DNA of 64,000 bases, taken from assembly GCF_000340215.1 (NCBI RefSeq), contig NW_006921533.1, positions 7,987,977-8,051,976 on the forward strand, written 5' to 3'. The notes under the pieces are model-generated. The model was not told where the DNA came from. It saw only the letters and a program-made list of their open reading frames with translations, and did no database searches. A program made the position numbers and the translations under genes. This DNA comes from Pseudocercospora fijiensis CIRAD86 (Eukaryota; Ascomycota; Dothideomycetes; Mycosphaerellales; Mycosphaerellaceae). Shown here piece after piece: positions 9,961 through 23,760 of the stretch (position 1 is its first letter; each line of letters opens with the position of its first letter).

Positions 9961-12900
9961 AGCCTCGTACGGCGTAAGACTATCGATATTGTGCTAGCTA
10001 TAATACGCTCCTACCTTGTGTAGGACACGAAGGGCACTACCTATTAAACTAAGGTTATACTAGATCTAGGAAATTCAGTTAGTACCCTTATTAGCTATCG
10101 CCTAGCTAAGCAATTAGACCTTCGACAACTGTCGAAGACTAACCTACTAACCCTTGCTTAGTTTAATAACGCTCGGTACTTAACCTATAGGGCCTACTAT
10201 GTTCCTATAGCTCTAAAGGACGACCTCGGAAATGAACGCCTACTAGACTTTACTGCCTACGTAGTAGATATAGACAACCTATATAGGGGAGCTACTATTA
10301 TTATTAGCAACCCTGTTCTTAAGCACTATACTATAGCTATAGACTTAGGCATTTAGAAGTAGCGATTTAGAATCGCTAGGAAAGAGGACATTAAACATAT
10401 TAATGTTAGCGAGTGCCCTAATAATATTAGGGTCCTATTTATTAGTAACCTAATACTAGCCTCCGCCTTAGCTAATCTAACTGCCGACCTACTCGGTAGT
10501 AATAACGATAAACCTATGCCCCCTAATAGCATAGACCCTAATTAGCTTGCTCGTATACTAGAGCCTATTCGGGAGACCTATATTAATGTATTTAAACACT
10601 ACCTAGCATCGACATTGCCTATATTTAAAGAGACGGATTATAAGATTGATATTATAGAGGGCAAGGAGGTTCCTTTTAGACTACTCTACAACCTTAGTAA
10701 GCGCGAGCTTGCTATATTACGTAAGTACCTAGAAGAAAACCTAGCTAATAGCCGGATACGATATAGTAACAGCCCTACTAGTGCGCCTATCCTGTTCGTA
10801 CTAAAGAAGGATAGTAGCCTACGCCTATATATCGACTATCGTAGGCTTAATACTATTACTATTAAAGACCGCTGTCTACTTCCGCTTATTAACGAGACCC
10901 TCGATCGCCTTTCTAGCGCTTACTACTATACTATATTAGATATTAAGGATGCATACTATCGCATCTGCATCCGTAAGGGCGATAAATAGAAAACAGCCTT
11001 TCGCACTCGTTATAGCTATTTTAAGTACTTAGTTATACTATTTAGGCTAGCTAATGCCTCTACTACATTCTAGTCCTATATTAATCGGGCCCTTTCGGGC
11101 CTATTAGACTACCTCTGTATAGTTTACCTAGATAACATCCTAGTTTATATATACTTACCTAATATTACGGAGTACTAGGCTGCAGTCCGTAAGGTGCTCG
11201 ACCGCCTACGGGCCTATAGTCTATATTGCAAGCCTTCTAAATGCACCTTTACTACTAAAGAGGTATCCTTCCTTAGCTTCCTCGTATTAACCGAGGGTAT
11301 TAAGGCTAATCCTAACCGGATTAAGACTATTACTAAGTAGCTAACGCCTACTAGTATTAAGGAGCTTTAGTTATTCCTCGGCTTCGCTAACTTTTACCGC
11401 CGCTTTATTAAGGGCTATTTACGGCATGTAATGCCCCTAACTAAGCTTACTAAAACTAAGGCTAACCTAACTAGAGAGTTCAAATAGACTAATAGAGCAT
11501 AAGCCGCTTTTAACGGTTTGAAGTAGCGCTTTACTAAAGTCCCCTTGTTATACTACTTCGCACTAGGCAAACTAATCCGTATTAAGACTAACGCTTCGCA
11601 GTTCGCTATATTAGCTATAATGTCTTAGCAGTCAGACAATAACTACTACTAGCACCTAATTGCCTTCTTTTTACGGAAGATAATCGATATAGAACGTCGG
11701 TACGAGACCTACGAGTAAGAGCTCTTAGCAATCGCAGAAGCCTTTAAACACTAGCGCTACTATCTCGACGGTGCTTAGCACCCTATTTAGGTCTATACGG
11801 ACTATAACAACCTTCGTAGTATTACTAAGGTTACTAGGGTTATAGGTCGATAGGCTAGATAGGCCGTCTACCTCGCTAGGTTTAATTTTAATATATTATA
11901 TCGGCTAGGTATAAGTAACCCTACTAATAGCCTATCGAGGCGACCTAATTACGATAGCGAAACCTAATCTATTAATTCATTGTTTCCAACCCTGTAGTAC
12001 AAGATTGCTATAGACCTCGCAGTAAGGTAAGCGTAGGATAAGCGGCTTACCGGACTCCGCGACGGCTTAAAGCATATTGATGCTCTTGCTATATTAACAG
12101 TGCGTATCAAGCTTAATAATACTAATAGGAAGGGTTACGATAACTCCCTAGTCGATATCGCTATATATAGTAATAGCGATTAAAGCACTGCTATAGTTAA
12201 TCCGGCTACTAGTGCTACTAGATACATATAGTGCGTACTACGCACGATAGCGAGGGTGCTATTAAGCGAACTTGCACAAGGAGATAGTTAAGCCTTTATA
12301 AACGAACTGTTGCGCGCTTAGCAAAGGGACGCTTTTACTACTACTCGCATAGATTAGCTTAGAAGTGGCCGCAAGACTAGATCTAGCAAGAATTAGTCGA
12401 TTAATGCCGATAGCCATTTACGCTATAAGGGCAGATTGTATGTCCCTACCGAGCATTCGATACGACAAGAGCTTCTTAAGCGATACTATAATAGTAAGCT
12501 TGCTAGTTACTATAGTATAGAGAGGTCGCACGAGCTACTATCGCATATATACTACTAGCTAAATAGTAAGCGGGATATAAAGGACTACGTAAACACGTAT
12601 GCCGTATGTTAACGAGTTAAAGCACCGAAGCACTTACTATTTAGCGAGTTGTCTTTACTCCCTATTCTAAAGAAGCTATTTGCTAAGCTTATAATAGATT
12701 TTATTATAGGCCTTCCGCCTACTAAGCGTAGGGGAAGCAAGGATGTGTATAATGCTATCCTAGTTGTCGTAGACTAGTTTACTAAGGGCGCTCGTTACAT
12801 TCCTGCCCGAAAGGATTAGACGGCTATTAACCTAGCTAAGTCGCTATAGAACAACATCTTCTATAGCTATTAGGGGACCCCTAAGGGGATAGTCTCCGAT

Positions 12901-13826
12901 CGAGGCTCGATATTTATATCTTACTATTAGAGTAAGATTTGCCTATAGCTGAGACTTAAGCATCGCCTATCTATAGCATTCTATCTACAAATAGATAGTC
13001 AGACCGAGAGGCAGAATGCTACGCTATAGCAATACCTACGTAGCTATATTAACGAGAATCCTAACGACTAGGTCAACCTCCTACAACTAGCTGAATTCGT
13101 ATATAATAATAGTGTCTACTTATCAACTAAGGTATTACTATATGTAGCTATAATAGGCTAGAACGCTGCTATACTATAAGATCCCCTATCGCTCGAGGCC
13201 GAGCGTAAGGAAAGGGAAGCGGGTTAACCTAAAACACTAGCGGCTATTAAGAGGGTTTAAAAGATGCGAGAAATCTATACTAAGATAGCTAAGAAGCTAA
13301 CAAAGGCTTAAGAATACTAAAAGACCTACTATAATAAGCGTTATACACCGATAACCTTCAAGCAAGGCGATATAGTTATACTTAGTATAAAGAACCTCCG
13401 CATCCGTAAACACCTATTACCTAATAGCAAAACACGCCCTAAACTAGTACTACGGTTTATTAGCCTATTCCGAATCCGAGAACCGAAGGGCAATAGCTAG
13501 GCCTATTAGTTATAGCTTCTACCCTATTATACTATCTATAATACCTTCTATGTATCCCTCCTTAAACTATACTACTAGCGCGAAGGCGATAAAGCGCCTG
13601 CTAAGTTAGAAGAAGTCTTAGCTAATAGCGAAGAGCTGTAGTCTGTAGAACGTATCCTATAGTACTAGACTAGGAAAGGTAAGAAGGAGTACCTATTAAG
13701 ATAGTAAGGCTATTTACCTAAATAGGACTCGTAAGAAGCTAAAGGTTCCTTTAAGGATATAGCTAAGCTATTAGACGAGTATTAGACTAGCGTAAAGAGC
13801 AAGAAGAAGGCTAAAAGCTCGTAATG
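9961..13826 (+). pseudogene. Element D pol: protease, reverse transcriptase, RNase H, integrase, chromodomain
   Basis: Protease relic near 10075 (LDLG with a hydrophobic context). RT is open over 10615-10989 and includes [16 protein letters not shown] and the LDIKDAYY region. The catalytic box near 11120-11150 reads YLDN instead of YLDD. RNase H-like sequence follows at about 11570-11900, then an integrase zinc-binding region near 12470-12620 and a core beginning near 12690 (IGLPP..KRRGSKD). A chromodomain relic at about 13640-13790 (KGKKEYLLR..GYLPK.DS.E) places the family among Ty3/gypsy chromoviruses. TAG stops replacing Q/W codons occur throughout, so no product is expected. Confidence 0.85.
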
Positions 13827-14135
13827 TTACTAAGGCTTAGGAACAATGCTACCCCCGGGGTGCTATTAAGCTAACTAATTAGAGGCAAGCAATTGTTAAC
13901 AAAGGATAATAAGACTATACTACGATAACGGATGTGCACCGAGCGTTAACAAACGCGCTATAACTGTTAACTAATCGACTACTCTTTCGAGGATTCTACC
14001 TCTTTACTAATACGCCTTATAGGTCCCCCTCTTAGTCTTTATTCTATCGAGGCCTCGAGACCTAAGCGTTCGACAAGGGCGATATACGCGCGCGTGCGAA
14101 TAACGGTAATAAAGGTAATAGTATTACGCTACGAG
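13827..14135 (+). repeat. Element D 3' noncoding region, left part
   Basis: Homologous to 27633-27955 of element C. It contains a conserved ACCCCCGGGGTGC palindrome-like block near 13850 and is interrupted by element E after ACGAG (14131-14135). It resumes at 21170. Confidence 0.7.
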
Positions 14136-15527
14136 TGTGAGAAGGGTATATTAGCAGGTAGATAGGATAGTAGTAGGTACGAGTAGTATTCGATAGAGAA
14201 CTAGGAGGAGAAGGAGGAAGGTAGGCTAGTTAGCCCAACGCTAAGCGCTAAGCCCTACCTAAGGCACTGAGACCCTAGCTTCACTCGAGCTAGTTACATG
14301 CTAATTACGTGTAGCCTCTAACACACGCTTCCCTTCTAAAGGCCGCGCCCTCGTAGCCTTTCTATATTCTAACCTCGACCTCTATTACTGCTAACTTAGC
14401 AAGTCTAATAAGCTGCTTAGCCGCGCTAAATTAAATACTTAACTACCTGATTATATAACTATATCAAACCTCACTTTCAATACAATGTCTAATTCTAACT
14501 GCGCTATCCCTACATATAATAAACTATAAAGTAATATATATCTATAAGAATTGAGGACCTTCGACTAATTACAATACGAGCGCGTCTTCCCTACTATAAT
14601 AGGTAGACGTACGAGGTATTACAGCCCTGCCTCCGCTCTGCGTAATGTCGTACCGAGTTCTTTGCGTCTACTCTTAAAAGACCTAGCAATGTCCGCTTCC
14701 GAGGGTTTGTCCGTTCCGAGGGTTATTGTTCTTGTTATTCGTGGTTTCGCTAGCCCTAATTAGCTAGGTTTAGTAGCCTTTAACTGTCAATCTTATCTTA
14801 TCTTTTCCGAAAAAACACAGCTCGTCTAGTTTCTATAGGTAAAGGCTATTATAAGTACAGTAGTAGAGGTTCGCCTCGCTTAAAGGGTTAGATAGATCGA
14901 GGAGTAACCTATTATCCGCAAGATCGACCCCGGCTAGCTTAGCTCTATAGTTTTGCTCTTAGTTAGTCTATTAGTCGCTTAATCTTTTAGGCGGCTTAAA
15001 GTTTTAATTAAAGTTTTGATTAAAGGTGCCTTAGGCTCGTAGTATAGGTAAGGTTGTATCTATAGGCGTAGCGACAATAGCAAGTAATATTAACAATAGC
15101 GGCGCTAGTCGTCTTAGCGCTAACTTTACCTTGCTTTTCGACTTCCTTCTTCGACTAATAATATACTCTATAATACCGTTACTAATATAGCTACGTTAGC
15201 CGCCGGCGCACTACTAGTACGCGATACTATTACCTTTGTTACCGTTATTCGTACGCGCGCGTACATCGCCCTTGTCGAACGCTTAGGTCTCGAGGCCTCG
15301 ATAAAATAAAGAATAAAAGAGAGACCTATAGGGCGTATTAGGGAAGAGGTAGAATCCTTAAAAGAGTAGGCGATTGGTTGATAGTTATAGCGCGTTTGTT
15401 AATGCTTAGTGCGCGTCTACTATAGTAGTATAGTCTTATTGTCCTAGTTTGTCGGCCTCTAATTAGTTAGCTAATAGCACCCCGGGGGTGCTATTAATCC
15501 TAAGCCTTAGTAACATTACGAGCTTTT

Positions 15528-18500
15528 AGCCTTCTTCTTGTTCTTTACACTAGTCTAATACTTATCTAACAACTTAGTTATGTCTTCAAAAGAGGCTTCA
15601 GCTTCCTACGAGTCCTATTTAGGTAAATAGCCTTACTATCTTAATAGGTACTCCTTCTTGCCTTTCCTAGTCCGGTACTATAAGATACGTTCTATAGACT
15701 ACAGTTCTTTACTATTAGCTAAGACTTCTTCTAACTTAGCAGGCGCTTCGTCGCCTTCGCGTTAATAGTATAGCTTAAGGAGGGATACATAGAAGGTGTT
15801 ATAGATAGTGTAATAGGGTAGAAGCTATAACTAGTAGGCCTGTATACCCTTCGGTTCTCGGATGCGGAATAGGCTAATGTATCTTAGTGCGAGCTTAGGC
15901 CTTGTTTTGCTATCGGGTGATAGGTGTTTGCGGATGCGGAGGTTCTTTATACTAAGCATAACTATGTCGCCTTGCTTAAAGGTTATTAGAAGGTAGTGTT
16001 TGTCGTAGTAGGTCTTTTAGTACTCTTAAGCCTTTGTTAACTTCTCGGCTATCTTAGTATAGATTTCTCGCATCTTCTAAACCCTCTTAATAGCCGCTAG
16101 TGTCTTAGGTTGACCCGCTTCCCTTTCCTTACGCTCGGCCTCGAGCGATAGGGGGTCTTATAGTAGCGTAGGGTTGCTTCCTATTATAGCGAAATAAGGT
16201 AATACCTTAGTAGATGAGTAGATACTATTGTTGTATACGAATTCGGCTAGTTGTAGGAGATTAACCTAATCCTTAGGGTTCTCGTTAATGTAACTACGTA
16301 GGTACTGCTATAGGGTGGCATTCTGTCTCTCTATTTAACCGTTAGTCTATAGATAGAAGGCTGTTAATAGCCGATGCTTTAGTCTTAGCTATAGGCATAT
16401 TTCGCTCTAATAGTGCGACGTGAATGTCGAGCCTCTATCGGAGACTATCCCCTTAGGGGTTCCCTAATAGGTATAGAAGATGTTAGTCTATAGCGCCTCT
16501 GCTATATTAATAGCAGTCCAATCCTTGCGCGCCGGGATATATCGAGCGCCTTTAGTAAATCGATCTACTATAATAAGGATAGCATCGTATACGTCCTTGC
16601 TACCCCTACGCTTAGTAGGCGGAAGGCCTATAATAAAGTCTATTATAAGCTCTATAAATGGCTTATAAGGGATTAGTAAAGAGGACAACTCGCTAAAAGG
16701 CTAATGCTTTAGTGCCTTAACACGTTGGCATACGGCGTACGTGTTAACGTATTCCTTTATATCCCGCTTACTATTTAGCTAGTAGTATGTGCGCGATAGT
16801 AGCTCGTGCGACCTCTCTATGCTATAGTAACCGGCAAGCTTACTATTATAGTGTCGCTTAAGAAGTTCTTGTCTAATCGATTGTTTAGCGGGGACATAGT
16901 ATCTACCCTTAAACCTTAAGTAACCTTTGTCGTCGATCGACTAATTACTCTTACTAGATCGAGTCTTTCGCCTACTTACAAGCTTGTCTATACGTTTAAT
17001 AGCAAAGGCGTCCCTCTACTAAGCCCGTAATAGCTTATCTATAAACGATTGACTATCCCTATTTGCAAGGTTATTTAATAGTACCCTCGCTATTAAACGA
17101 GGTACGTATTATATATATCTAATAGCACTAGTAGCCGGATTAACTGCAGCAGTGCTATCGCTATTACTATATATAGCGATGTCGACTAGGGAGTTATTAT
17201 AACTTCTCCTATCTATGTCCTTAATACGCACTATTAATATAGCAAGAGTATTAATATGCTTTAAGCCGTCGCGGAGTCCGGTAAGCCGCTTATCCTACGC
17301 TTGCTTACTAACAATACGGGCTATAGCAATCTTATACTATAGGGTTAGAAACAATGAATTAATAGATTACTAAGTCCCGCTATTATAATTAGGTCGCCTC
17401 GATAGGCTATTAGTAGGGTTACTTACGCCTAGCCGATATAATATATTAAAATTAAACCTAGCGAGGTAGACGGCCTATCTAGCCTATCGACCTATAACCC
17501 TAGTAACCTTCGTAATTCTACGGAGGTTGTTATAGTCTATATAGACCTGTATTATATATTAAGCCCTATCGAGGTAGTGCCTCTAATGCTTAAAGGCCTC
17601 GACAATAGCTAGGAGCTCTTACTCGTAGGTCTCGTAGCGACGTTTAGTATTAATCATCTTCCTTAAGAAGAAGGCAATCGGGTACTAGTAGGTATTATTA
17701 GCCTGCTATAATATAATAGCTAATATAGCGAACTGTAAAGCGTTAGTCTCAATTCGGATCTGTTTGCTTAGCACGAAATAGTACAATAAGGGGACTTTAG
17801 TAAATCGTTTCTTTAGACCGTCAAAAGCGGCTTATATCTTATTAGTCTATCTAAACTCTCTAGATAGATTGGCCTTGGTTTTAGTGAGCTTAGTCAATAG
17901 CATTACATGCCTCGAATAGCCCTTAATAAATCGGCGATAGAAGTTAGCAAAACCGAGGAACGACTACAGTTCCTTAATTAACGTAGGAATAGGCCACTTA
18001 GTAATAGTTTTGATCCGATTAGGATCAGCCTTGATACCCTTAGTTAATACGAGGAAGCTAAGGAAGGACACCTCCTTAGCAGCAAAGGTGCATTTAGAAG
18101 GCTTGCAATATAGGCTATAAGCCCGCAGGCGGTCGAGGACCTTTCGTACTATAGCCTAGTGTTCTATAATGTTAGGTAAGTGTGTATAAACTAGGATGTT
18201 ATCTAGGTAAACTACACAGAGGTAATCTAATAGGCCTAATAGGGCCCGATTAATATAGGACTAGAATGTTATAGGGGCGTTTGCTAGCCTAAATAGCATA
18301 ACTAGATACTCGAAATGGCTATAGCGGATACGGAAGGCTGTTTTCTATTTATCACCCTTACGGATACGGATGCGATAGTATGCATCCTTAATGTCTAATA
18401 TAGTATAGTAGTAAGCACTAGAAAGGCGATCGAGGGTCTTATTAATAAGAGGAAGTAGGTAGCGGTCTTTAATAGTAACAGCGTTAAGCCTACGATAATT

Positions 18501-19390
18501 AATATATAGGCGTAGGCTACTATCCTTCTTTAGTACGAACAGGATAGGGGCGCTAGCAGGGCTGTTACTGTACCGAATGCGACTATTAGCTAGGTTTTCC
18601 TCTAGGTACTTACGCAATATAGCAAGCTCTCGTTTACTAAGGTTGTAGAGGGGGCTAAAAGGGACCTCCTTACCCTCTATAATATCAATCTTATAATCCG
18701 TCTCTTTAAATATAGGCAATGTCGATGCTAAGTAGTGTTTAAACACATTAATATAGGTTTCTCGAATAGGCTCCGGTATACGAGCAAGCTAATTAGAGTC
18801 TATGCTATTAGGGGGCATAGGCTTATCGTTATCGCCTAATAGGTCGACTATTAGGTTAGCTACGGCAGGTATTAGGTTGCCGATAAATAGGACCCTAATA
18901 TCGTTAGGGCACTCGCTAATATCGATGTGTTTAATGTCCTCTTTCCTAGCGATCCTAAATCGCTACTATTAACTGCCTAAGTCTATAACTATAGCATAGT
19001 ACTTAAGAATAGGGTTGCTAATAACAATCTTAGATAGGAGGCTGTCTATGTCTACTGCGTAGGTAGTAAAATTTAGTAGGCGCTTATTGCCGAGGTCGTC
19101 TCTTAGGGCTATATAGACATAGTAGGCTCCGTAGGTTAAGTGCCGAGCGTTATTAAACCAAGCAAGGGTTAGCAGGTTAGTCCTAGGCAGTTATCAAAGG
19201 TCTAATTGCTTAGCTAGGCGATGGCTAATAAGGGCGCTAACTGAATTTCCTAGGTCTAGCGTAACCTTAGTCTTATAGTTGTTCCTATATATATCTCCTA
19301 CGAGATAGGTACGTATAATAGCTAGCACTATGTCGATAGTTTTACGCCGTACAAGGCTAATAGTTAGTGCGGCGCTTACTCTTTTTTCGA
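15528..19390 (-). pseudogene. Element E pol
   Basis: Minus-strand pol with RT open over 18746-18345. The YLDD box is changed to YLDN near 18190-18215. An integrase core piece is open over 16688-16488 (PLIPYKPF..LIIDFIIGLPPTKRRGSKD-like, with the D of the catalytic core). A chromodomain relic lies at about 15720-15545. Many TAG/TAA stops from RIP. Confidence 0.85.
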
Positions 19391-20740
19391 AGGACCGATA
19401 GGGGTAGCATTAGCGGCTAAAAGGTGCTTACGGTGCTTAGCGGTAGCACGGTCGATTCGGGCTTAGTCCTTAGGCTTGTCGCATTGGCCTAGTAGATAAC
19501 TAGTGCTATTATAGTTAAAGCACTTCAATCCGGTTAGGAGATTGTTACCGTAGCTATTGTTGCTACTATTGTTAGTCGAGCGGTTAGTATTATAGGGATA
19601 CGAGCCCCTTCTACGGCCCCTATCGCGGCCTCCTCTATATAGCCGCTAGCTACGGCCTCTTCTACGATCGTTACTGTTCCTATTGTTAGCATTGTTGTCT
19701 TAATAGGAACCTTGGTTTCCTCCGCGGCTACGGTTACTACGGTTGCTAGTAGGTCGGATCCTTAATTCTAGCCGTTGCTAAAGCTAAACGGCTCGTTCGG
19801 CTGTTTCTACTTCGACTATGAATTGAATGCGTATTAGGTTAGCCTGTTCGAATACACGGCGGCGGTCCAATTCGAGGACTAGTTCCTATCGTAATTTAGG
19901 GCGTATTTCGGAAATCTAGATAGAGTCGGTCTTAGCTAGCAAATCGTCCTTAAGGGTCTTTAAATAGGCCTTAAATAAGCGAGCCGATTAATTAGTCTTT
20001 TGTTTAGCTCGAACGTATTAGTCCTAAGCGTGTTGTTGCCTTAGTATAGGGTTTCTAAGGGTGTCTAGCATAATAGTCTTGTAGTCTTGCTACTAAATAG
20101 CGGTCTGATTAGTAAGGGAGTCGAAATAGTTATCCTAGGTGCGTTTTAGGTCTCTATTAATGTATTGTATAGTATAGACGACTAGCGAATAGTCGTCTAG
20201 TAGGGCCCTTAGTGCATTCCGCTAGTTCAATTTACAATCACGTATATAATTATTATACTGCTTGCGGCTAGAGCTATTAAATACGGTATAGTCTTTAAGC
20301 TTAGCATCCTTCTTTTAAATAGAAGGTCCTACTACTAGTTCTAGTCTAGCAGTAGTTGTTAAGGCTTCCTATAGGCGGCGAATCTCGAGGAGGTTATCCT
20401 TTAGCTATTGTTCTTAACGTAGGGCAGTAAGCCTGTTTTAAGTAGCTTCTTAGAGTCTCCCTACTAGTTAGGGCCTAAAGGCTAGTTAGCTATATCGACG
20501 GTTAACAATATTATTAAGAATGTCGTCGATAGGCAATTCTAGGTCGTTACCTAGAATTACAGGTTCTTTTTTAATAGGCTCTCCGGTAGGCTCTTTAGCA
20601 GGAGGCACTTTAGTAGGCACTTTAGCGGGAGCTGTGCTACTAGCGTTGTTATTGCTAGCGCTGCTAGCGGCAGCACGGTTGTTGTTGCTTCGTAATAAGC
20701 CCGCTATTGTAAGGGGTAATACTAATAATGTATTATAGGC
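19391..20740 (-). pseudogene. Element E gag
   Basis: Capsid-like frame with RIP stops and a zinc-knuckle relic around 19530-19480. A short Arg/Gly/Asn-rich segment lies upstream of it (about 19760-19560), as in A, C and D. Confidence 0.75.
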
Positions 20741-21169
20741 CCCTAAGATACGGATATAGCGGAATTAGTAGATATCGGCTTAGTGCGATTAACTCGGTGT
20801 AATAGGCCGTATAGAAGGCCTTGCTTAATAATTAGTACGGTTGTTTCGATAGAATAGTACGTATAGGTCCCGTTCTTCGGGCGTAGTATAGTTAGATTAG
20901 TTATTATAGCTATACCGCTAAAAGCTTGAAATAAGGACTATCTAGCTACTGCCCTTAAAGGGTGGATCGAATACTATATAAGAAGGGTATATTAGCAGGT
21001 AGATAGGGTAGTAGTAGGTACGAGTAGTATTCGATAGAGAACTAGGAGGAGAAGGAGGAAGGTAGGCTAGTTAGCCTAACGCTAAGCGCTAAGCCCTGCC
21101 TAAGGCACTAAGACCCTAGCTTTACTCGAGCTAGTTACATACTAATTACGTATAGCCTCTAACAACGAG

Positions 21170-22021
21170 CTAGTAGTACGCCGGCGGCCAACGCGGCTAT
21201 ATTAGTAACGGTATTGCGGAGTATATTATTAGTCGAAGAAGGAAATCGGAAGTAAGGTAAAGTTAGCGCTAAAACGACTAGCGCCGCTATTATTAACATT
21301 ACTTGCTACTATTACTGCACCTACGGACACAACCTTACCTATACTACGAGCCTAAGGCACCTTTAATCAAAACTTTAATTAAAACTTTAAGCCGCTTAAA
21401 AGATTAAGCGACTAATAGACTAGCTAACTAAGGGCAAAACTATAGAGCTAAGCTAGCCGGGGTCGATCTTACGGACAATAGGTTACTCCTCGATCTTTCT
21501 AACCCTTTAAGCGAGGCGAACCTTAACTACTACACTTATAATAGCCTTTATCTATAGAAACTAGACAAGCTATGTTTTTTCTAAAAAGTAAATAATAGCC
21601 CTCGTAATAACAAGAACAAACCCTCGGAAGCGGACAACCCTCGGAAGCGGACATTGCTAGGTCTTTTAAGAGTAGACGTAAAGAACTCGATACGATATTA
21701 CTTAGAACGGAGGCAGGGCTATAATACCTCGTACGTCTACCTATTATAGTAGGGAAGACGCGCTCGTATTGTAATTAGTCGAAGGCTCTTAATTCTTGTA
21801 GATATATATCACTTTATAGGTTGTTATATATAGGAATAGCGCAGTTAGAGTTAGATATTGTGTTTAAACGTAAGGTTTAACATAGTTACATAATTAGGTA
21901 GTTAAGTATTTAATTTAGCGCGGGCTAAGCAGCTTATTAGATTTACTAAGTTAGTAGCAATAGAGGTCGAGATTGGAATATAGACAGGCTACGAGGGCGC
22001 GGCCTTTAGAAGGGAAGCGTG
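21170..22021 (+). repeat. Element D 3' noncoding region, right part
   Basis: Continues D's 3' region after E; homologous to 27950-28862 of C and inverted to 5998-7100 of B. It ends in a purine-rich GAAGGGAAGCG tract just before the 3' LTR. Confidence 0.7.
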
Positions 22022-22218
22022 TGTTAGGGCTAAGGAGGCTACATATAATTAGTATGTAACTAGGCCGAGTAAAGCTAGGGTCTTAATACCTTAGGCAGGG
22101 CTTGGCGCTTAGCGTTAGGCCAACTCTCCTACCTTCCTCCCTCTCCTCCTAGATCTCTATCGAATACTATACTAATTTACTACTACCCTATCTACCTGCT
22201 AATATAACCCTTCTTACA
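22022..22218 (+). repeat. 3' LTR of element D
   Basis: 197 bp with intact TGTTAGGG start and TTCTTACA end, followed by the duplication ATTGC. Confidence 0.85.
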
Positions 22219-22339
22219 ATTGCGCCCGAAGAACGGGACCTATACGTACTATTCTATCGAAACAACCGTACTAATTATTAAGCAAGGCCTTCTATACGGC
22301 CTATTACACTAAGTTAAGTATACTAGGCCGATATCTAAT

Positions 22340-23760
22340 AATTCCGCTACATCCGTATCTTAGGGGCTAACAATATATTATTAGTGTCGCCCCTTATAAT
22401 AGCCGGTTTATTACGAAATAACAACCGCGGCGCCGCTAGTAGCGCTAGCAATAACAACGCTAGTAGCACGGTTCCCGCTAAAGTGCCTACTAAAGTGCCT
22501 CCTACTAAAGAGCCTACCGGAGAGCCTATTAAAGAAGAACCTGTAATTCTAGGTAATAATCTAGAATTGCCTATTAACGACATTCTTAACAACATTATTA
22601 ATCGGCGATATAGCTAGCTAGCCTTTAGCCCCTAACTAGTAGGGAGACTCTAAGAAGCTACCTAAAACAGGCTTACTACCCTACGTTAAGAACAACAGCT
22701 AAAGGATAACCTCCTCGAAATTCGTCGCCTTTAGGAGGCCCTAACAACTAATACTAAGCCGAACGTAGGGCCTTCCTTACTACTAGTCCTAATCTAGAAG
22801 AAGGATGCTAAACTTAAGGACTGTACTGTATTTAACGGCTCTAGTCGAAAGCAATATAACGACCACATCCGTAACTGTAAGCTTAACTAACGAAACGTAC
22901 TAAGGGCTCTACTAAATAACTATTTACTAGTCGTCTATGCTATACAGTACATTAATAGCGACCTAAAACGTACCTAGGATAACTATTTTAACTCCCTAGA
23001 GGACTAGACTACTGTTTAGTAGCAGACCTACAAAACTATTATGCTAGACACCCTTAGGAACCCTATACTAAGGCAATAACACGCTTAGGACTAGTACCTT
23101 CGGGCTAAACAAAAGACTAATCAATCGGCTCGTTTATTTAAGGCCTATTTAAAGACCCTCGAGGACGATCTTCCGGCTAAGACTAATTCTATATAGATCT
23201 CTAAGATACGCCTAAAACTTAGGTAGGAGCTTATCCTTAAATTAGACCGCCGCCGTGTATTCGAATAGGCTAACCTAATACGCATTCAATTCATAGTCGA
23301 GGTAGAAACAGCTAAACGAGCTGTCTAGCTCTAGTAACGACTAGAATTAAGGATCCGACCTGCTAGCAACCGTAGCAACTATAGCCGCGGAGGAAATCAA
23401 GGTTCCTACTAAGACAACAATGCTAACAGTAGGAATAGTAACAACGACCGTAGAAGAAGCCGTAGCCGGCGGCTATATAGAGGAGGCCGTAATAGGGGCC
23501 GTAGAAGGGGCTCTTATCCCTATAGTACTAATCGCTTAACTAATAATAGTAGCAATAATAGCTATAGCAACAATCTCCCGACCGGATTAAAGTGCTTTAA
23601 CTGTAACAGCACTAGCTATCTACTAGGCTAATGCGATAAACCTAAGGACTAGGCCCGAATCGACCGTACTACCGCTAAGTACCGTAAGCACCTTTTAGCC
23701 GCTAATGCTACCCCTATCGGTCCTTCGAAAAAAGAGTAAGCGCCGCACTAACTGTTAGCC
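22340..23760 (+). pseudogene. Element C gag
   Basis: Degraded gag homologous to the D and A copies. The TRIM site is empty here, with continuous sequence near 22970, which confirms the TRIM's ends and target. Zinc-knuckle relic near 23586-23636. Confidence 0.75.

Larger units (their letters stand above)
14136..21164 (-). mobile_element. Element E: full-length inverted gypsy chromovirus, innermost and youngest
   Basis: 7029 bp; inverted LTRs of 188 bp at 14136-14323 (3' LTR) and 20977-21164 (5' LTR), flanked by ACGAG (14131-14135 and 21165-21169). The two LTRs differ only by C:G to T:A type transitions, with no indel seen by eye, which fits a recent insertion followed by RIP. Order on the minus strand: leader, gag (about 20740-19391), pol (about 19390-15528), 3' noncoding part. 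Inserted in D's 3' noncoding region. Confidence 0.9.
7406..22218 (+). mobile_element. Element D: full-length gypsy chromovirus copy hosting element E and a TRIM
   Basis: LTRs 7406-7602 and 22022-22218 are each 197 bp, flanked by ATTGC (7401-7405 and 22219-22223). After removing E (14136-21164) and the TRIM (8473-9174) with their 5-bp duplications, D is about 7.07 kb, matching C and E. It sits in the leader of element C. All coding regions carry RIP stops. Confidence 0.9.
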
